In this document: piece after piece, positions 45,984 to 55,833 of the stretch | Numbering within the stretch: the stretch's first letter is position 1 | Layout: every line of letters starts with the position of its first letter | Assembly (NCBI RefSeq): GCF_020707215.1 | Contig: NZ_JAJFET010000010.1 | Span: forward strand, 60,307 to 124,306 | DNA from: Sphingomonas sp. PL-96 | GTDB taxonomy: Bacteria > Pseudomonadota > Alphaproteobacteria > Sphingomonadales > Sphingomonadaceae | DNA: 64,000 bases | Reading direction: 5' to 3' | The notes under the pieces: model-generated | Seen by the model: only the letters and a program-made list of their open reading frames with translations | Told to the model about the DNA's origin: nothing | Database searches by the model: none | Made by a program: the position numbers and the translations under genes

Positions 45984-48890
45984 ATGGCATTTCCCGTACG
46001 CGTGCGCCGGATCGCACTGCCGCTTCTGGCCCTGATCGCCACCACGCCGCTCGTTGCGCAGACCGCGCCGCCAGTCGCTCCCCAGCAACAGACTCGCCCG
46101 CTGCCGCCGTTGCAGCCTGTGGCGCAGGGGCCGGACACGCCCTGGCTGTTCAAGGGCAGCGACATCCCGCCCGACCGGACGTGGACCTATGGCGTGCTGC
46201 CGAACGGCCTGCGCTATGCCGTGCGTCACAATGGCGTGCCGCCGGGGCAGGTCTCGATCCGGGTCGCGATCGACGCGGGCTCGCTGATGGAGACCGAGCA
46301 GGAGCGCGGCTTTGCGCATCTGATCGAGCATCTGTCGTTCCGCGGCTCCACCCATGTTCCCGATGGTGAATCGAAGCGCGTGTGGCAGCGGCTGGGCGTG
46401 ACCTTTGGTTCGGACAGCAACGCCTCCACCAGCTTCACCCAGACGGTCTACAAGCTCGACCTGCCCGGGGCGACTCAGGCGGGGCTGGACGAGAGCATGA
46501 AGATCCTGGCCGGCATGATGGCCGAACCGACGATCACGGCTGCCTCGCTCAATGCCGAGCGGCCGGTGGTGCTCGCCGAGCAGCGCGAGCAGCCGGGGCC
46601 GCAGATGCGGCTCGGCGATGCGACGCGCTCGCTGTTCTTTGCCGGCCAGCCGCTCGCGGATCGTTCGCCGATCGGCAATGTCGAGACGCTGCAGGCGGCG
46701 ACCGCCGGCACGGTGAGCGCGTTTCACGATCGCTGGTACCGGCCCGACCGGGCCGTGGTGGTGATTGCAGGCGACGCCGACCCCAAGCTGCTCGAGGCGG
46801 CAGTGGTGAAGCACTTCTCCGGCTGGCAGGGCAAGGGTCCCGCGCCGACCAACCCGGACCTGGGCAAGCCCAAGGCCGGCGGTCCGCTCAGCGCCGTCGT
46901 CAATGAGCCGGCGCTGCCGACGCTGGTGCAGATGGCCACGGTGCGGCCGTGGACGGTCGGCAACGACACCATCGTGTTCAACCAGGAGCGCATGGTCGAC
47001 CAGATCGCGATCCGGATCATCAACCGCCGGTTGGAAAGCCGCGCGCGGGGCGGCGCCAGCTACATCAGCGCGGGCGCCGACCTGGAGGATGTGTCGCGTT
47101 CGGCCAACATCACCGCCATTTCGATCCTGCCGGTCGGCAACGACTGGGAAGCGGCCGTGCGCGACGTGCGCGCCACGGTCGCCAGCGCGCTGCGCAACCC
47201 GCCTTCGCAGCAGGAGATCGACCGCGAAGTGGGCGAGATCCGCGCCGGCATGGAAAATGCGGTTGCGACTTCGCGCGTGGACGCGGGCTCCAAGCTCGCC
47301 GACAACTTGGTCGAGGCCGTCGACATCCGCGAGACGGTCGCCGGCCCGGAAATGTCGCTGCGCATCTTTGACGGTGCAGTCTCTGGCAAGTTCTTCACGC
47401 CCGCCAAGGTACAGGCGGCAACACGCAAGGTGTTCGACGGGGTCGAGACTCGCGCGCTGGTCAACACGCCCGCCCCGGATCCGACCGCGGCCAACAAGCT
47501 GGCAGCGGCGATCCAGGCCGATGTGACGGCGGCTACCGAGACGCGCGGGCCGCAGCGCACGGTCAAGTTCGACGAACTTCCCAAGCTCGGCACGCCGGGC
47601 AAGGTCACCGGCCGCAGCGTCGTGCTCACCGATCCCGAAATCGAGAAGGTGAGCTTCGCCAATGGCGTGAACCTGCTGATGTTCCCGAACAATTCTGAGA
47701 CGGGCAAGGTCTATGTCCAGGTCCGCTTCGGCCGTGGCCTGAGCGCGCTGCCGTCGAACAGGCAGACGCCCGCCTTTGCCGGTGACCTGGCGCTGGTGGC
47801 GAGCGGCGTCGGCAAGTTCGGGCAGGAAGAGCTCGACCGGCTGACCGGCGACCGCCAGATCGGCCTGTCGTTCGGGATGCAGGAGGACGCGTTCGTCCTG
47901 GGCGGCATCACGACGGCGGCCGACCTGAAGGACCAGCTGCGGCTGATCGCGACCAAGCTTGCGGCGCCCGGCTGGGACCCCAAGCCGGTGGCGCGCGCGC
48001 GTGCGGTGATGCTGGCCAGCTATGACAGCCAGTCGTCATCGCCCGTGGGCGTGCTCCAGCGCGACCTGGAGGGCCTGCTCCATGCCGGCGACACGCGCTG
48101 GGCCTCGCCCGACCGCAAGGACATCGAGGGTCTGGATGCGGCGCGATTCCGCGCCTTCTGGGAGCCGCTGCTCGCGAGCGGCCCGATCGAAGTGCAGGTG
48201 TTCGGCGACACCACCGCCGACGCCACCATCGCGGCGGTGGCGAGCACCTTTGGCGCGCTGAAGGCGCGGCCGGCGGCGCCGGCGGCAAACACCGACGTGC
48301 GCTTCCCCGCGCATGTGGCGACGCCGGTGGTGCGCACGCACACCGGTCAGCCCAACCAGGCGGCAGCGGTCATCGCCTGGCCGACCGGGGGCGGCAGTGC
48401 GGGCCTCACCGAAAGCCGCAAGCTCGAATTGCTGGCGGCGGTGTTCCGCGACCGGCTGCTCGACAAGCTGCGCTCGGAAGCGGGGGTGAGCTATACTCCC
48501 AACGTCTCCACCGACTGGCCGGTGGGCCTGCCCAGCGGGGGCAAGATCCTGGCAATCGGATCGGTGCCGCCGGAGAAGACGGAATTCTTCTTCGAGCTCG
48601 CGCGCGGCATCGCGGCGGACCTGGTGGCGAACCCGATCCCCCAGGACGAGCTGCGCCGCGCCCAGGCGCCCGTGCTCCAGTTCATCGCCCGCGTGTCGAG
48701 CGGCAACATGTTCTGGATGCAGCAGACCGCCGGCGGCACGCTCGATCCCAAGCGGATCGACGCGATCAACACCATCGCCTCCGACGTCGGCACGACGACG
48801 GCCGCCGACATCCAGGCGCTCGCTGCCAAGTATCTGCGCCCGGAAAAGGACTGGTCGCTGGTCGTGGTGCCGGAGAAGAAGGCGAATTGA
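45984..48890 (+). CDS. M16 family zinc metallopeptidase, exported
   Basis: Large insulinase/pitrilysin-type protease of 968 residues with two M16 halves. A signal peptide (LPLLALIATTPLVAQ) opens the protein. The inverted zinc motif HLIEHLSF (H-x2-E-H) is at about residues 112-119, with the third ligand Glu about 76 residues later (ERPVVLAEQREQ). The second half (RFGRGLSALPSN, HTGQPNQAAAVIAWP) is non-catalytic and forms the closing chamber. The ATG at 45984 lacks a strong ribosome site. It is followed by a repeat-rich gap. Substrate unknown; periplasmic peptide degradation is inferred. Confidence 0.92.
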   Translation: MAFPVRVRRIALPLLALIATTPLVAQTAPPVAPQQQTRPLPPLQPVAQGPDTPWLFKGSDIPPDRTWTYGVLPNGLRYAVRHNGVPPGQVSIRVAIDAGSLMETEQERGFAHLIEHLSFRGSTHVPDGESKRVWQRLGVTFGSDSNASTSFTQTVYKLDLPGATQAGLDESMKILAGMMAEPTITAASLNAERPVVLAEQREQPGPQMRLGDATRSLFFAGQPLADRSPIGNVETLQAATAGTVSAFHDRWYRPDRAVVVIAGDADPKLLEAAVVKHFSGWQGKGPAPTNPDLGKPKAGGPLSAVVNEPALPTLVQMATVRPWTVGNDTIVFNQERMVDQIAIRIINRRLESRARGGASYISAGADLEDVSRSANITAISILPVGNDWEAAVRDVRATVASALRNPPSQQEIDREVGEIRAGMENAVATSRVDAGSKLADNLVEAVDIRETVAGPEMSLRIFDGAVSGKFFTPAKVQAATRKVFDGVETRALVNTPAPDPTAANKLAAAIQADVTAATETRGPQRTVKFDELPKLGTPGKVTGRSVVLTDPEIEKVSFANGVNLLMFPNNSETGKVYVQVRFGRGLSALPSNRQTPAFAGDLALVASGVGKFGQEELDRLTGDRQIGLSFGMQEDAFVLGGITTAADLKDQLRLIATKLAAPGWDPKPVARARAVMLASYDSQSSSPVGVLQRDLEGLLHAGDTRWASPDRKDIEGLDAARFRAFWEPLLASGPIEVQVFGDTTADATIAAVASTFGALKARPAAPAANTDVRFPAHVATPVVRTHTGQPNQAAAVIAWPTGGGSAGLTESRKLELLAAVFRDRLLDKLRSEAGVSYTPNVSTDWPVGLPSGGKILAIGSVPPEKTEFFFELARGIAADLVANPIPQDELRRAQAPVLQFIARVSSGNMFWMQQTAGGTLDPKRIDAINTIASDVGTTTAADIQALAAKYLRPEKDWSLVVVPEKKAN

Positions 48891-48896
48891 GGTCGC

Positions 48897-48976
48897 CGTA
48901 TCCCTGCGCAAGCAGGGGTCCAGGGTCCTAGCGCAAAGGCTTGTGGCTCTGGGCTCCTGCCTGCGCAGGAGCACGG
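48897..48976. repeat. Palindromic intergenic repeat, family B copy 4
   Basis: Imperfect inverted repeat: the left part GTATCCCTGCGCAAGCAGGG and the right part GGGCTCCTGCCTGCGCAGGA, as in copies 1 to 3. It lies just after the M16 stop, between convergent genes. Confidence 0.8.
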
Positions 48977-49070
48977 CATCGGCTGGGGTGCAGGGCATCC
49001 GCAGCCACCCTCGTCATGCTGGCGTAGGTCAGGATGACGGGAATAGGGGGCTCACCCACCACCGTGCTCC

Positions 49071-49095
49071 TGCGGAGGCAGGAGCCCAGGGTTGC
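49071..49095. repeat. Family B half copy (copy 5)
   Basis: The left arm only: CCGTGCTCCTGCGGAGGCAG followed by GAGCCCAGG, with no partner arm before the acyl-CoA ligase gene. A degenerate second motif with a mirror pair (ATGCTGGCGTAGGTCAGGAT, 49016-49035) lies nearby and recurs at 32068-32087. Confidence 0.7.
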
Positions 49096-49149
49096 GGGGC
49101 GGAACGCCGGCGGCTCTGCACCCCGCTCCCGCAGCAGCAAGACTACCGC

Positions 49150-50940
49150 TTAGCCCTTGTACAGCGCGTCCAGGCGCTCGCCGTAGGCCGCGCGCAGGAT
49201 GTGGCGGCGGATCTTCAGGCTGGGGGTGAGCTGTTCGTTCTCGATCGTGAAGGGGGCGTCTGCCAGGATGAAGCGGCGGATGCGTTCCGTCACGGTCAGG
49301 TCCTGGTTCACCCGGTCGACCGCAGCAGCGATCGCCGCGCGATAGGAGCTGTCCTCGCCCAGCCGCTTGAAGTCGCAGGCGGTGCGGTTGGCGGCGCACC
49401 ATTCCTGCGTCCACTCCGGATCGGGCACGATCACCGCCACCATGTACGGCCGGCGATCGCCCGCGATCATCGCCTGGGCGATCTGCGGCTGCAGGGTGAG
49501 CATGCCCTCCACCTTCTGCGGGGCGACATTCTCGCCCTTGTCGTTGACGATGATGTCCTTCTTGCGGTCGGTGATCTTGATCCGACCGGCCTCGTCGATC
49601 AGGCCGATGTCGCCGGTGTGCAGCCAGCCGTTCTTGAGCACGCGCGCCGTCTCGATCTCGTTGCGCCAATAGCCGTGCATGACGAGTTCGCCGCGCACCA
49701 GGATCTCGCCGTCGTCGGCGATGCGAACTTCCGTGTTCTGGAGCGGCGGGCCGACCGTATCCATGCGCACGCCGGCGGACGGCCGGTTGCACGAGATCAC
49801 CGGTGCCGCCTCCGTCTGGCCATAGCCCTGGAGGAAGGTGACGCCGAGCGACTGGAAGAACAGCCCCACCTCCGGGTTGAGCGGCGCGCCGCCCGACACC
49901 ATCGCCTTCATCCGCCCGCCGAAGCGCTTGGCGATCTTGGGCTTGAACAGGGTGCGCACCGCCAGCTGCGCGGGGCGGTCGGTCAGCCGCAGCCGGCCCT
50001 CGCTCTCTTTCGCCCCGACGTCGAGTGCCTTGGCGAGGAGATAGGCGGCCATCCCGCCCTGCTTCTCGACCGCCTTGGTGATGCGGGTGCGCAGCACCTC
50101 GAACAGGCGCGGCACGACGAACATGATCGTCGGGCGCACCTCCTCGATATTGGCGGCGAGCTTGTCCAACCCTTCCGCATAATAGATCTGCCCGCCCAGC
50201 CCGATCGCGAAATGCTGGCCGCCGGTGTGCTCATAGGCGTGGCTGAGCGGCAGGAACGACAGGAACACCTCGTCGCCCCACCCGAAATCCTCGGAGATCA
50301 CTGCCGAGCAGCCTGCGACATTGTGCAGGATCGCACCGTGGTGCTGCATCACCCCGCGCGGCGCCCCGCCGGTGCCGCTGGTGTAGATGATGCAGGCCAG
50401 GTCCTCGCGCGTGAAATTCGCCTCGCCCGCGGCGGCATCGGCGCTGGCGGGATGGTCGGCGATCAGCTGATGCCAGCCGTGGAACTCCAGGCTACCGGGC
50501 TGCGAGAGGCGCACGTCCTCGATGCCGATGATCTTTTCGGGTGTGGAGGCGTGGAGCGCCGCCGGGATCAGCGTGCGCGCAAGCTTGGCGGTGGAGACGA
50601 TCACCGCGCAGGCGCCCGAATTCTCCATGATGTGCTGGTGGTCGCGCTGGGTGTTGGTGACATAGGTCGGCACCGTCACGCAGCCCGCGGCCATGATCGC
50701 CAGGTCCGAGATGCACCATTCGGGCCGGTTCTCCGACACCAGCATCACGCGGTCGCCGCGCTTCAGCCCCAGCGCCTTGAGGCCGGCGGCGAGGCTCGCG
50801 ACCTGGCGGGCGGCGTCCGCCCAGCTGAGCGACTGCCACTGGCCGTCCGCCTTGTGCCACAGGAACGGCGTGTCGCCCCGCTCGCGGGCACGCGCGAAGA
50901 ACATCGAAACGAGGTTCGGGAAATGCTCGAGGGTACGCAT
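49150..50940 (-). CDS. AMP-dependent long-chain acyl-CoA synthetase
   Basis: Adenylate-forming ligase of 596 residues converting fatty acids to acyl-CoA with ATP. The motifs are IIYTSGTGGAPRGVMQHHGA (P-loop), FLQGYGQTEAAPVISCN, HTGDIGLIDEAGRIKITDRKKD and a C-terminal EKVEG-like region (GENVAPQKVEGML). The family is the FadD15/FACL type used in lipid activation or catabolism. The chain-length preference cannot be told from sequence. The upstream gap to gamma-glutamyltransferase is 47 bp, and the 3' end faces the M16 gene across family B repeats. Confidence 0.93.
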   Translation of the reverse strand: MRTLEHFPNLVSMFFARARERGDTPFLWHKADGQWQSLSWADAARQVASLAAGLKALGLKRGDRVMLVSENRPEWCISDLAIMAAGCVTVPTYVTNTQRDHQHIMENSGACAVIVSTAKLARTLIPAALHASTPEKIIGIEDVRLSQPGSLEFHGWHQLIADHPASADAAAGEANFTREDLACIIYTSGTGGAPRGVMQHHGAILHNVAGCSAVISEDFGWGDEVFLSFLPLSHAYEHTGGQHFAIGLGGQIYYAEGLDKLAANIEEVRPTIMFVVPRLFEVLRTRITKAVEKQGGMAAYLLAKALDVGAKESEGRLRLTDRPAQLAVRTLFKPKIAKRFGGRMKAMVSGGAPLNPEVGLFFQSLGVTFLQGYGQTEAAPVISCNRPSAGVRMDTVGPPLQNTEVRIADDGEILVRGELVMHGYWRNEIETARVLKNGWLHTGDIGLIDEAGRIKITDRKKDIIVNDKGENVAPQKVEGMLTLQPQIAQAMIAGDRRPYMVAVIVPDPEWTQEWCAANRTACDFKRLGEDSSYRAAIAAAVDRVNQDLTVTERIRRFILADAPFTIENEQLTPSLKIRRHILRAAYGERLDALYKG

Positions 50941-50987
50941 GGCCTCTCCTGCCGCCCCGGCATCCGTGCGCCGGGGCTTGCCTGTTG

Positions 50988-52742
50988 TTATTCGGGCGGT
51001 CGGTTGCCGAAGCCACCGACGCGCTTGATGTCTGCAATCGTGCCGTCCTGGTGCATGGCGACGCCCTCGCTGCGCGGATCGGCACCGCCGACCCAGCGAC
51101 CACCGACGCGCTCCACCGCATTGGCCTTGAGGCCGAGGGGGGCGATCTTCACCGGTTCGCCCAAGGCCTGCAACGCCGGTGCCATCGCATCGAGCTGGGT
51201 GCCCTGTTCCAGGGTCGCGACCTTGCCCGGCGCATAGATCAGCCCCAGGCCGATCGCGTCCTGCGCCGACAGCTTCCAGTCGATCACCGCGACCAGCGCC
51301 TTGGCGACCTGGGCGATGATGGTCGAGCCGCCGGCGGCGCCGATCACCATCCGCACCTTGCCGTCCGGACCATAGACGATCGTGGGCGACATGGAGCTGC
51401 GCGGCCGCTTGCCGCCCTCCACCCGGTTGGCGACAAGTGCGCCGTTCTTTTCGGGCACGATGTCGAAGTCGGTGAGCTCATTGTTGAGCATCGTGCCGTT
51501 CACGGCCAGGCCCGAGCCGAAATAGCCCTCGATCGTCGAGGTGACCGACACGGCATTGCCGCGCGCGTCGGTCGCGGCGACATGGGTGGTGCCCGGCACT
51601 TCGCTCGGCTGGGCGCGGATGCGGGCAGGGGCGCCGGCCGGCACGCCCGCGGCGACACCTGCCATGGTGCGGTCGGGCGAGATCAGTGCGGAGCGCCCAG
51701 CGATGTACTTCGGGTCGGTAAGGCCCTTCACCGGCACCGCCACATGGTCCGGATCGGCGAGATACAGGTCGCGGTCGGCATAGGCGAGCCGCTGGCTTTC
51801 GGCCATCAGGTGCCATGCGACCGGCGAGTCCTTGCCGAGCCTGGCCATGTCGAAGCGTTCGAGCTGCTTCAGGATTATCAGCACCGCGACGCCGCCTGAC
51901 GAGGGCGGGCCCATGCCGCAGATACGATAGGCGCGGTAGCTGCCGCACACAGGCGCCCGCTCCTTGGCATCATAGCTGGCGAGGTCGCCCAGCGTCATCT
52001 TCGACGGATTACGCGCGGCGGTGTTGACGGTCGTCACCAGCTTTTGCGCGTTCGGGCCGACATAGAAGCTGTCGGGGCCAAGCCGCGCCAGCCGCTCGAA
52101 CAACGCCGCCTGTTCCGGGTTCTTGAGCAGCGTGCCGACCGGCAGCGCCTTGCCGTCGGGACCACGATAGTGCGCGGCGGCCCAGGGGGCGATGTGGCTA
52201 CCGAAATTGTTGATGCCGGTGTTCAGCCGCTGGGTGATGCGAAACCCGTCGCGCGCCAGCCGGATCGCCGGCTCGAACAGCTTGGCCCAGGGGAGCTTGC
52301 CGCCGCGATCGTGCGCCATCGCCCATTCGCGCAGATTGCCGGGCACGCCGACGCTGCGCCCGCCCGGAACCGCGGCGGAATGGGTGAGGGGATTGCCATC
52401 GGGCGCGTAGAACCAGCGCGGGTCGGCCGCGGCCGGTGCCGCCTCACGCCCGTCGATGGTGAGCAGCTTGCCGGTTCTGGCATCATGCCCGACCCAGAAG
52501 CCGCCGCCACCGATGCCGGAATTCTGCGGCTCGACCACGTTGAGCGCCAGCAGCGTAGCGATCGCGGCGTCGGTCGCGCTGCCGCCGGCGCGCAGCATCT
52601 CGACTCCGGCCGCAGCCGCGCGCGGGTCCGAGGCGCTGACCACGCCCTGCGCCTTGGCGCTGGGTGCAGGCGGCGCGGCGGGGGGCTGCGCGGCAGCAGG
52701 AACGGCAAGCAGCAGGGCGGCGGGAACAAGAAAACGCTTCAT
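50988..52742 (-). CDS. ggt: Gamma-glutamyltransferase
   Basis: Periplasmic Ntn-hydrolase that cleaves the gamma-glutamyl bond of glutathione and peptides. The 584-residue precursor has a signal peptide (KRFLVPAALLLAVPAAAQ) and autoprocesses at the conserved Thr (about residue 385 in PGTTHVAATDA). Other landmarks are NSGIGGGGFWVG near the N-terminus, the substrate loop CGMGPPSSGG and the small-subunit end (GGKRPRSSMSPTIVYG). The start at 52742 gives the signal peptide. Fits a peptide-scavenging role with the adjacent peptidases. Confidence 0.95.
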   Translation of the reverse strand: MKRFLVPAALLLAVPAAAQPPAAPPAPSAKAQGVVSASDPRAAAAGVEMLRAGGSATDAAIATLLALNVVEPQNSGIGGGGFWVGHDARTGKLLTIDGREAAPAAADPRWFYAPDGNPLTHSAAVPGGRSVGVPGNLREWAMAHDRGGKLPWAKLFEPAIRLARDGFRITQRLNTGINNFGSHIAPWAAAHYRGPDGKALPVGTLLKNPEQAALFERLARLGPDSFYVGPNAQKLVTTVNTAARNPSKMTLGDLASYDAKERAPVCGSYRAYRICGMGPPSSGGVAVLIILKQLERFDMARLGKDSPVAWHLMAESQRLAYADRDLYLADPDHVAVPVKGLTDPKYIAGRSALISPDRTMAGVAAGVPAGAPARIRAQPSEVPGTTHVAATDARGNAVSVTSTIEGYFGSGLAVNGTMLNNELTDFDIVPEKNGALVANRVEGGKRPRSSMSPTIVYGPDGKVRMVIGAAGGSTIIAQVAKALVAVIDWKLSAQDAIGLGLIYAPGKVATLEQGTQLDAMAPALQALGEPVKIAPLGLKANAVERVGGRWVGGADPRSEGVAMHQDGTIADIKRVGGFGNRPPE

Positions 52743-52816
52743 CGCACCACGACTAGCGGGGAATACCGCGGGTGCAAAGGCGGGTGGGGTGCGGCTGGAA
52801 ACCGCACCCCGGGCTC

Positions 52817-53566
52817 TCAGCTCCGGCGCGTCGCCGCCGCGTAGAGCGCGATTGCGGCCGCGTTGGAGACGTTGAGGCTTTCGATCTGGTCGCTGATCGG
52901 AAGCCGGGCGAGCGTGTCGCAATGTGCAGCCGTGTTCTGGCGCATGCCTTCACCCTCGGCACCCAGCACCAGCGCAACCTTGTCCGAGCCCATCGCCTGG
53001 TCGAGCGTCAGGTCGGTGTTGCCGGTGAGGCCGATCCGCCAATAGCCGGCCTCTGCAATCTCCTCGAGCGCGCGGGCGAGGTTCACCACCCGCACCCACG
53101 GCACGATCTCCAGCGCGCCCGACGCGGTGCGCGCGACGGTGCCCGACTCAGGGGGTGCGTGCCGGTCCTGCGTGACGATGCCGAGCGCATCGAACGCCGC
53201 GGCCGAGCGCAGGATCGCGCCGACATTGTGCGGGTCGGTGACCTGGTCGAGCACCAGCAGCGGGCGGGTGTCGGAACGGCCGCGTTCGATCAGGTCGCCC
53301 AGCCAGATATCCTCCAGCGGATCGACTTCCGCGACCATCCCCTGGTGCGGCGCGTCGCTGGGGACCAGCCGGCCGAGGTCGGCCGCTTCGGCATAGGTGA
53401 CCGTCAGCGTCGACGGCAGGTCGAGTTGCGACAGGGCCTCATGCGTGCCCCACAGCTTGCGCACCGTGCGTTCGGGGTTGGCGAGGGCGGCGAGCACCGC
53501 ATGGCGGCCCCAGAAACGGGGACGCTGCGGGGAGCCCTGGCTCGGGCGATGTCCACGACGTGCCAT
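52817..53566 (-). CDS. rlmB: 23S rRNA (guanosine-2'-O-) methyltransferase (SpoU family)
   Basis: SPOUT-type methyltransferase of 249 residues acting on 23S rRNA G2251 by family analogy. It has an N-terminal RNA-binding substrate domain (FWGRHAVLAALANPERTV) and the C-terminal knot with LLVLDQVTDPHNVGAILRSAAAF, KVALVLGAEGEGM and LPISDQIESLNVSNAAAIALY, the three SpoU motifs. The ATG at 53566 begins MARRGHRPSQG. It starts just before the stop of the M28 gene upstream, with almost no gap. Confidence 0.94.
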   Translation of the reverse strand: MARRGHRPSQGSPQRPRFWGRHAVLAALANPERTVRKLWGTHEALSQLDLPSTLTVTYAEAADLGRLVPSDAPHQGMVAEVDPLEDIWLGDLIERGRSDTRPLLVLDQVTDPHNVGAILRSAAAFDALGIVTQDRHAPPESGTVARTASGALEIVPWVRVVNLARALEEIAEAGYWRIGLTGNTDLTLDQAMGSDKVALVLGAEGEGMRQNTAAHCDTLARLPISDQIESLNVSNAAAIALYAAATRRS

Positions 53567-53568
53567 GA

Positions 53569-55188
53569 TCAGTCCTCCTGCTCCGGCCACGCATAGGGGT
53601 CGGTCGGCTTGGGTTGGCGGGGGAAGGGCGGCTTTGGCAGCGGCTTGTCGGCATTGGCGGCGTTCAGCAGGAACGACGCCATGATGATCGACGCCTGACG
53701 CAGGTCGTCGCCCTGGAGATGGTCGAAGGTGTCGACGTTGGTGTGGTGCAGCCGGCTGCCGTAATCGAGCGGGTCCTGGATGAACTGGAAGCCCTGCAGG
53801 CCCACCGACTGGAAGAAATAATGGTCGGTGCTCTGGGTCGGGCGCATCGCCACCGTGCTCGCGCCCATTGCCTGGAAGGGGGCGAACCAGTCGCGGAAGA
53901 TCGGCACCGCGGCCGGATTGTTCTCCGCATAGATGCCGCGGATCTTGCCCGATCCGTTGTCGAGGTTGAAATAGGCTGCGAGCTGGTCGTAGCCCGGCTT
54001 CTTGGTGATCGGCCAGCGCGTGTTCCAGCCGTAGAAGCGGGCAAGGCCCGTGGCAGGCGCGCCAGCGGCCTGCGCACGGGTGGCGATGTGCCGCTCGATA
54101 TAGGCGAGCGAGCCCAGCAGGCCCTGTTCCTCGCCGGCCCACAGCGCGAAGCGGATCGTGCGCTTCGGCCGCACACCCATCTGCGACAGGATGCGCGCGG
54201 CCTCCATCACCACGGCCGAGCCGGCGGCATTGTCGGCAGCGCCGTCGCCCGCCGCCCAGCTGTCGAGGTGCGCGCCCGCCATCACATAGCCGGCCTTGGG
54301 ATCGGTGCCGGGAATGTCGGCAAGCACGTTGTACGCCTGCACGTCGCTGTCGTCGAAGCGGACGTTGCTGTTCACCTCCAGCGTCGGCGCCTGGCCCACG
54401 CGGGCAAGACGCGCGAGGCGGCGGTAGTCCTCGGCCGCGATCTCGATGCCGGGCACCGCCGGCGTCTGCTCGCGCCCGAACAGATAGCCGCTGCCGTGCA
54501 GCAGCTTGCCGTCGCGCGACGACATGGTCGCCATCGCCACCGCGCCCTCGCTCTTCAGGAACGCGTCGAGCTTGGTCGCGAAGTCGAGCCGCTTGAGGCG
54601 GCGATCGGCCGCATCGGGATCGTTGACCGCGGGCTCGAAGAAGTCGTGGTCGCTCAACTCCTGCTGCGTCAGCCGGCGGAAGGGCGCGCGGTCGGGCTTC
54701 GAACCGGTATCGGGCTGCGTCACCATCACGATCTTGCCCGACAGCTGTCCGCGATAGCGCGCGAAATCGGCCTCCTTGGACATGGGCGCGACGATTACCG
54801 GCGCGGTGACGGTGCCGTTGGTGCCGGGCGTCCAGGCGATCGGGATTGCGGTCAGCTGGATCGGGCGCGGGGTAACCATGCGCACGCTGGAGCTGACGAT
54901 CGACCAGCCGCGGCCGAACTCGAACCCTTCCTTGTGGACGTTGGTGAGGCCCCATTCACGGTACTTGGCCTGCGTCCATTCCTCCGCCTGGCGCATGCCC
55001 GGCGAGTTGGTGAGGCGTGAACCGATGACGTCGGTCAGGTGCTCGGCGATCGGCATCACCTCCGACTGGTTGGTGCCTTCGTCGATGATGCGGTTGACGG
55101 CGTCACGATCGACGGCCTGGGCGGCGAGCGGTGCGGCAAGGGGCGTGGCGGCAACGGTGGCAAGCAGGGCTAGACTAAGCGCGCGCAT
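53569..55188 (-). CDS. M28 family metallopeptidase, exported
   Basis: Second M28 di-zinc peptidase of the window, 539 residues, resembling carboxypeptidase Q-like members. A signal peptide (MRALSLALLATVAATPLAAP) is followed by the PA-like insertion (residues about 110-230) and the catalytic ligands: AGAHLDSWAAGDGAADNAAG (His and Asp), WAGEEQGLLGS (Glu), FNLDNGSG (Asp) and HHTNVDTFDHL (His). The start at 55188 gives the signal. It is divergent from the tRNA-Tyr region and nearly abuts rlmB. Substrate unknown. Confidence 0.9.
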   Translation of the reverse strand: MRALSLALLATVAATPLAAPLAAQAVDRDAVNRIIDEGTNQSEVMPIAEHLTDVIGSRLTNSPGMRQAEEWTQAKYREWGLTNVHKEGFEFGRGWSIVSSSVRMVTPRPIQLTAIPIAWTPGTNGTVTAPVIVAPMSKEADFARYRGQLSGKIVMVTQPDTGSKPDRAPFRRLTQQELSDHDFFEPAVNDPDAADRRLKRLDFATKLDAFLKSEGAVAMATMSSRDGKLLHGSGYLFGREQTPAVPGIEIAAEDYRRLARLARVGQAPTLEVNSNVRFDDSDVQAYNVLADIPGTDPKAGYVMAGAHLDSWAAGDGAADNAAGSAVVMEAARILSQMGVRPKRTIRFALWAGEEQGLLGSLAYIERHIATRAQAAGAPATGLARFYGWNTRWPITKKPGYDQLAAYFNLDNGSGKIRGIYAENNPAAVPIFRDWFAPFQAMGASTVAMRPTQSTDHYFFQSVGLQGFQFIQDPLDYGSRLHHTNVDTFDHLQGDDLRQASIIMASFLLNAANADKPLPKPPFPRQPKPTDPYAWPEQED

Positions 55189-55320
55189 CGGGTTCCGTTC
55201 GTGCGAGGAGAAGAAAAGTGTCACAATCGACGCTATGCGGGCGGCGAAAGCCGCGCAAGCCGTTGACAGCCGGCGGATCGGGCGGCAATGGGCCACCTCG
55301 CTTCAGCGAAGCGGCCCCGT

Positions 55321-55406
55321 GGAAGGGTGGCCGAGTGGTTAAAGGCAGCAGACTGTAAATCTGCCCACGCAAGTGTACGCTGGTTCGAATCCAGCCCCTT
55401 CCACCA
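55321..55406 (+). tRNA. tRNA-Tyr (GTA)
   Basis: Class II tRNA with acceptor GGAAGGG/CCCTTCC, the D arm GGCCGAGTGGTTAAAGGC and anticodon loop CTGTAAA (anticodon GTA). A long variable arm (CCCACGCAAGTGTACG) and the T loop GGTTCGAATCC follow. The discriminator is A and CCA is encoded. 86 nt. Confidence 0.97.
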
Positions 55407-55456
55407 TCCGCCCCGGCGCGGCGGATCGGTTCTCCCGACAAGAAGGGACACCAGCG

Positions 55457-55777
55457 CTGCCGACCCCCTTGATCTTCGTCGTCGCCGCCGCCCTCGAAAT
55501 CGGCGGATGCTTTGCGTTCTGGAAATGGGCGCGGCTCGGCGCATCGCCCTTGTGGCTGGTCCCGGGCATGGTCGCGCTTGCGGGCTTCGCCTGGACGCTC
55601 ACCCTTGCCGACACGCCGACTGCGGCGCGCGCCTATGCGGCCTATGGCGGCATCTATGTCGCAAGCTCGCTCGGCTGGATGTGGCTGGTCGAGGGACTGC
55701 GGCCGGACCGCTTCGATTTGATCGGCGGGGGGCTGTGCCTGGCCGGTTGTTTGGCGATCCTGTTCGGGCCGCGGTGA
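55457..55777 (+). CDS. ynfA: YnfA/UPF0060 family small membrane protein
   Basis: Integral membrane protein of 106 residues with four helices, matching UPF0060 (relatives of small multidrug resistance pumps): [24 protein letters not shown] and [22 protein letters not shown]. The frame runs through the preceding tRNA-Tyr without a stop, so the upstream ATG at 55373 cannot be real. In-frame start choices are CTG 55457, which has AAGGGA (55443-55448) at 8 nt and gives the family length of about 106-108, or TTG 55469. I chose CTG. It is an unusual start. No regulatory element is evident. Confidence 0.75.
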   Translation: MPTPLIFVVAAALEIGGCFAFWKWARLGASPLWLVPGMVALAGFAWTLTLADTPTAARAYAAYGGIYVASSLGWMWLVEGLRPDRFDLIGGGLCLAGCLAILFGPR

Positions 55778-55833
55778 GGGGCGGCCCTTACCGTCTTCGT
55801 CTCCACTCCACCCAACCCAGTTTCCTCAGTATC

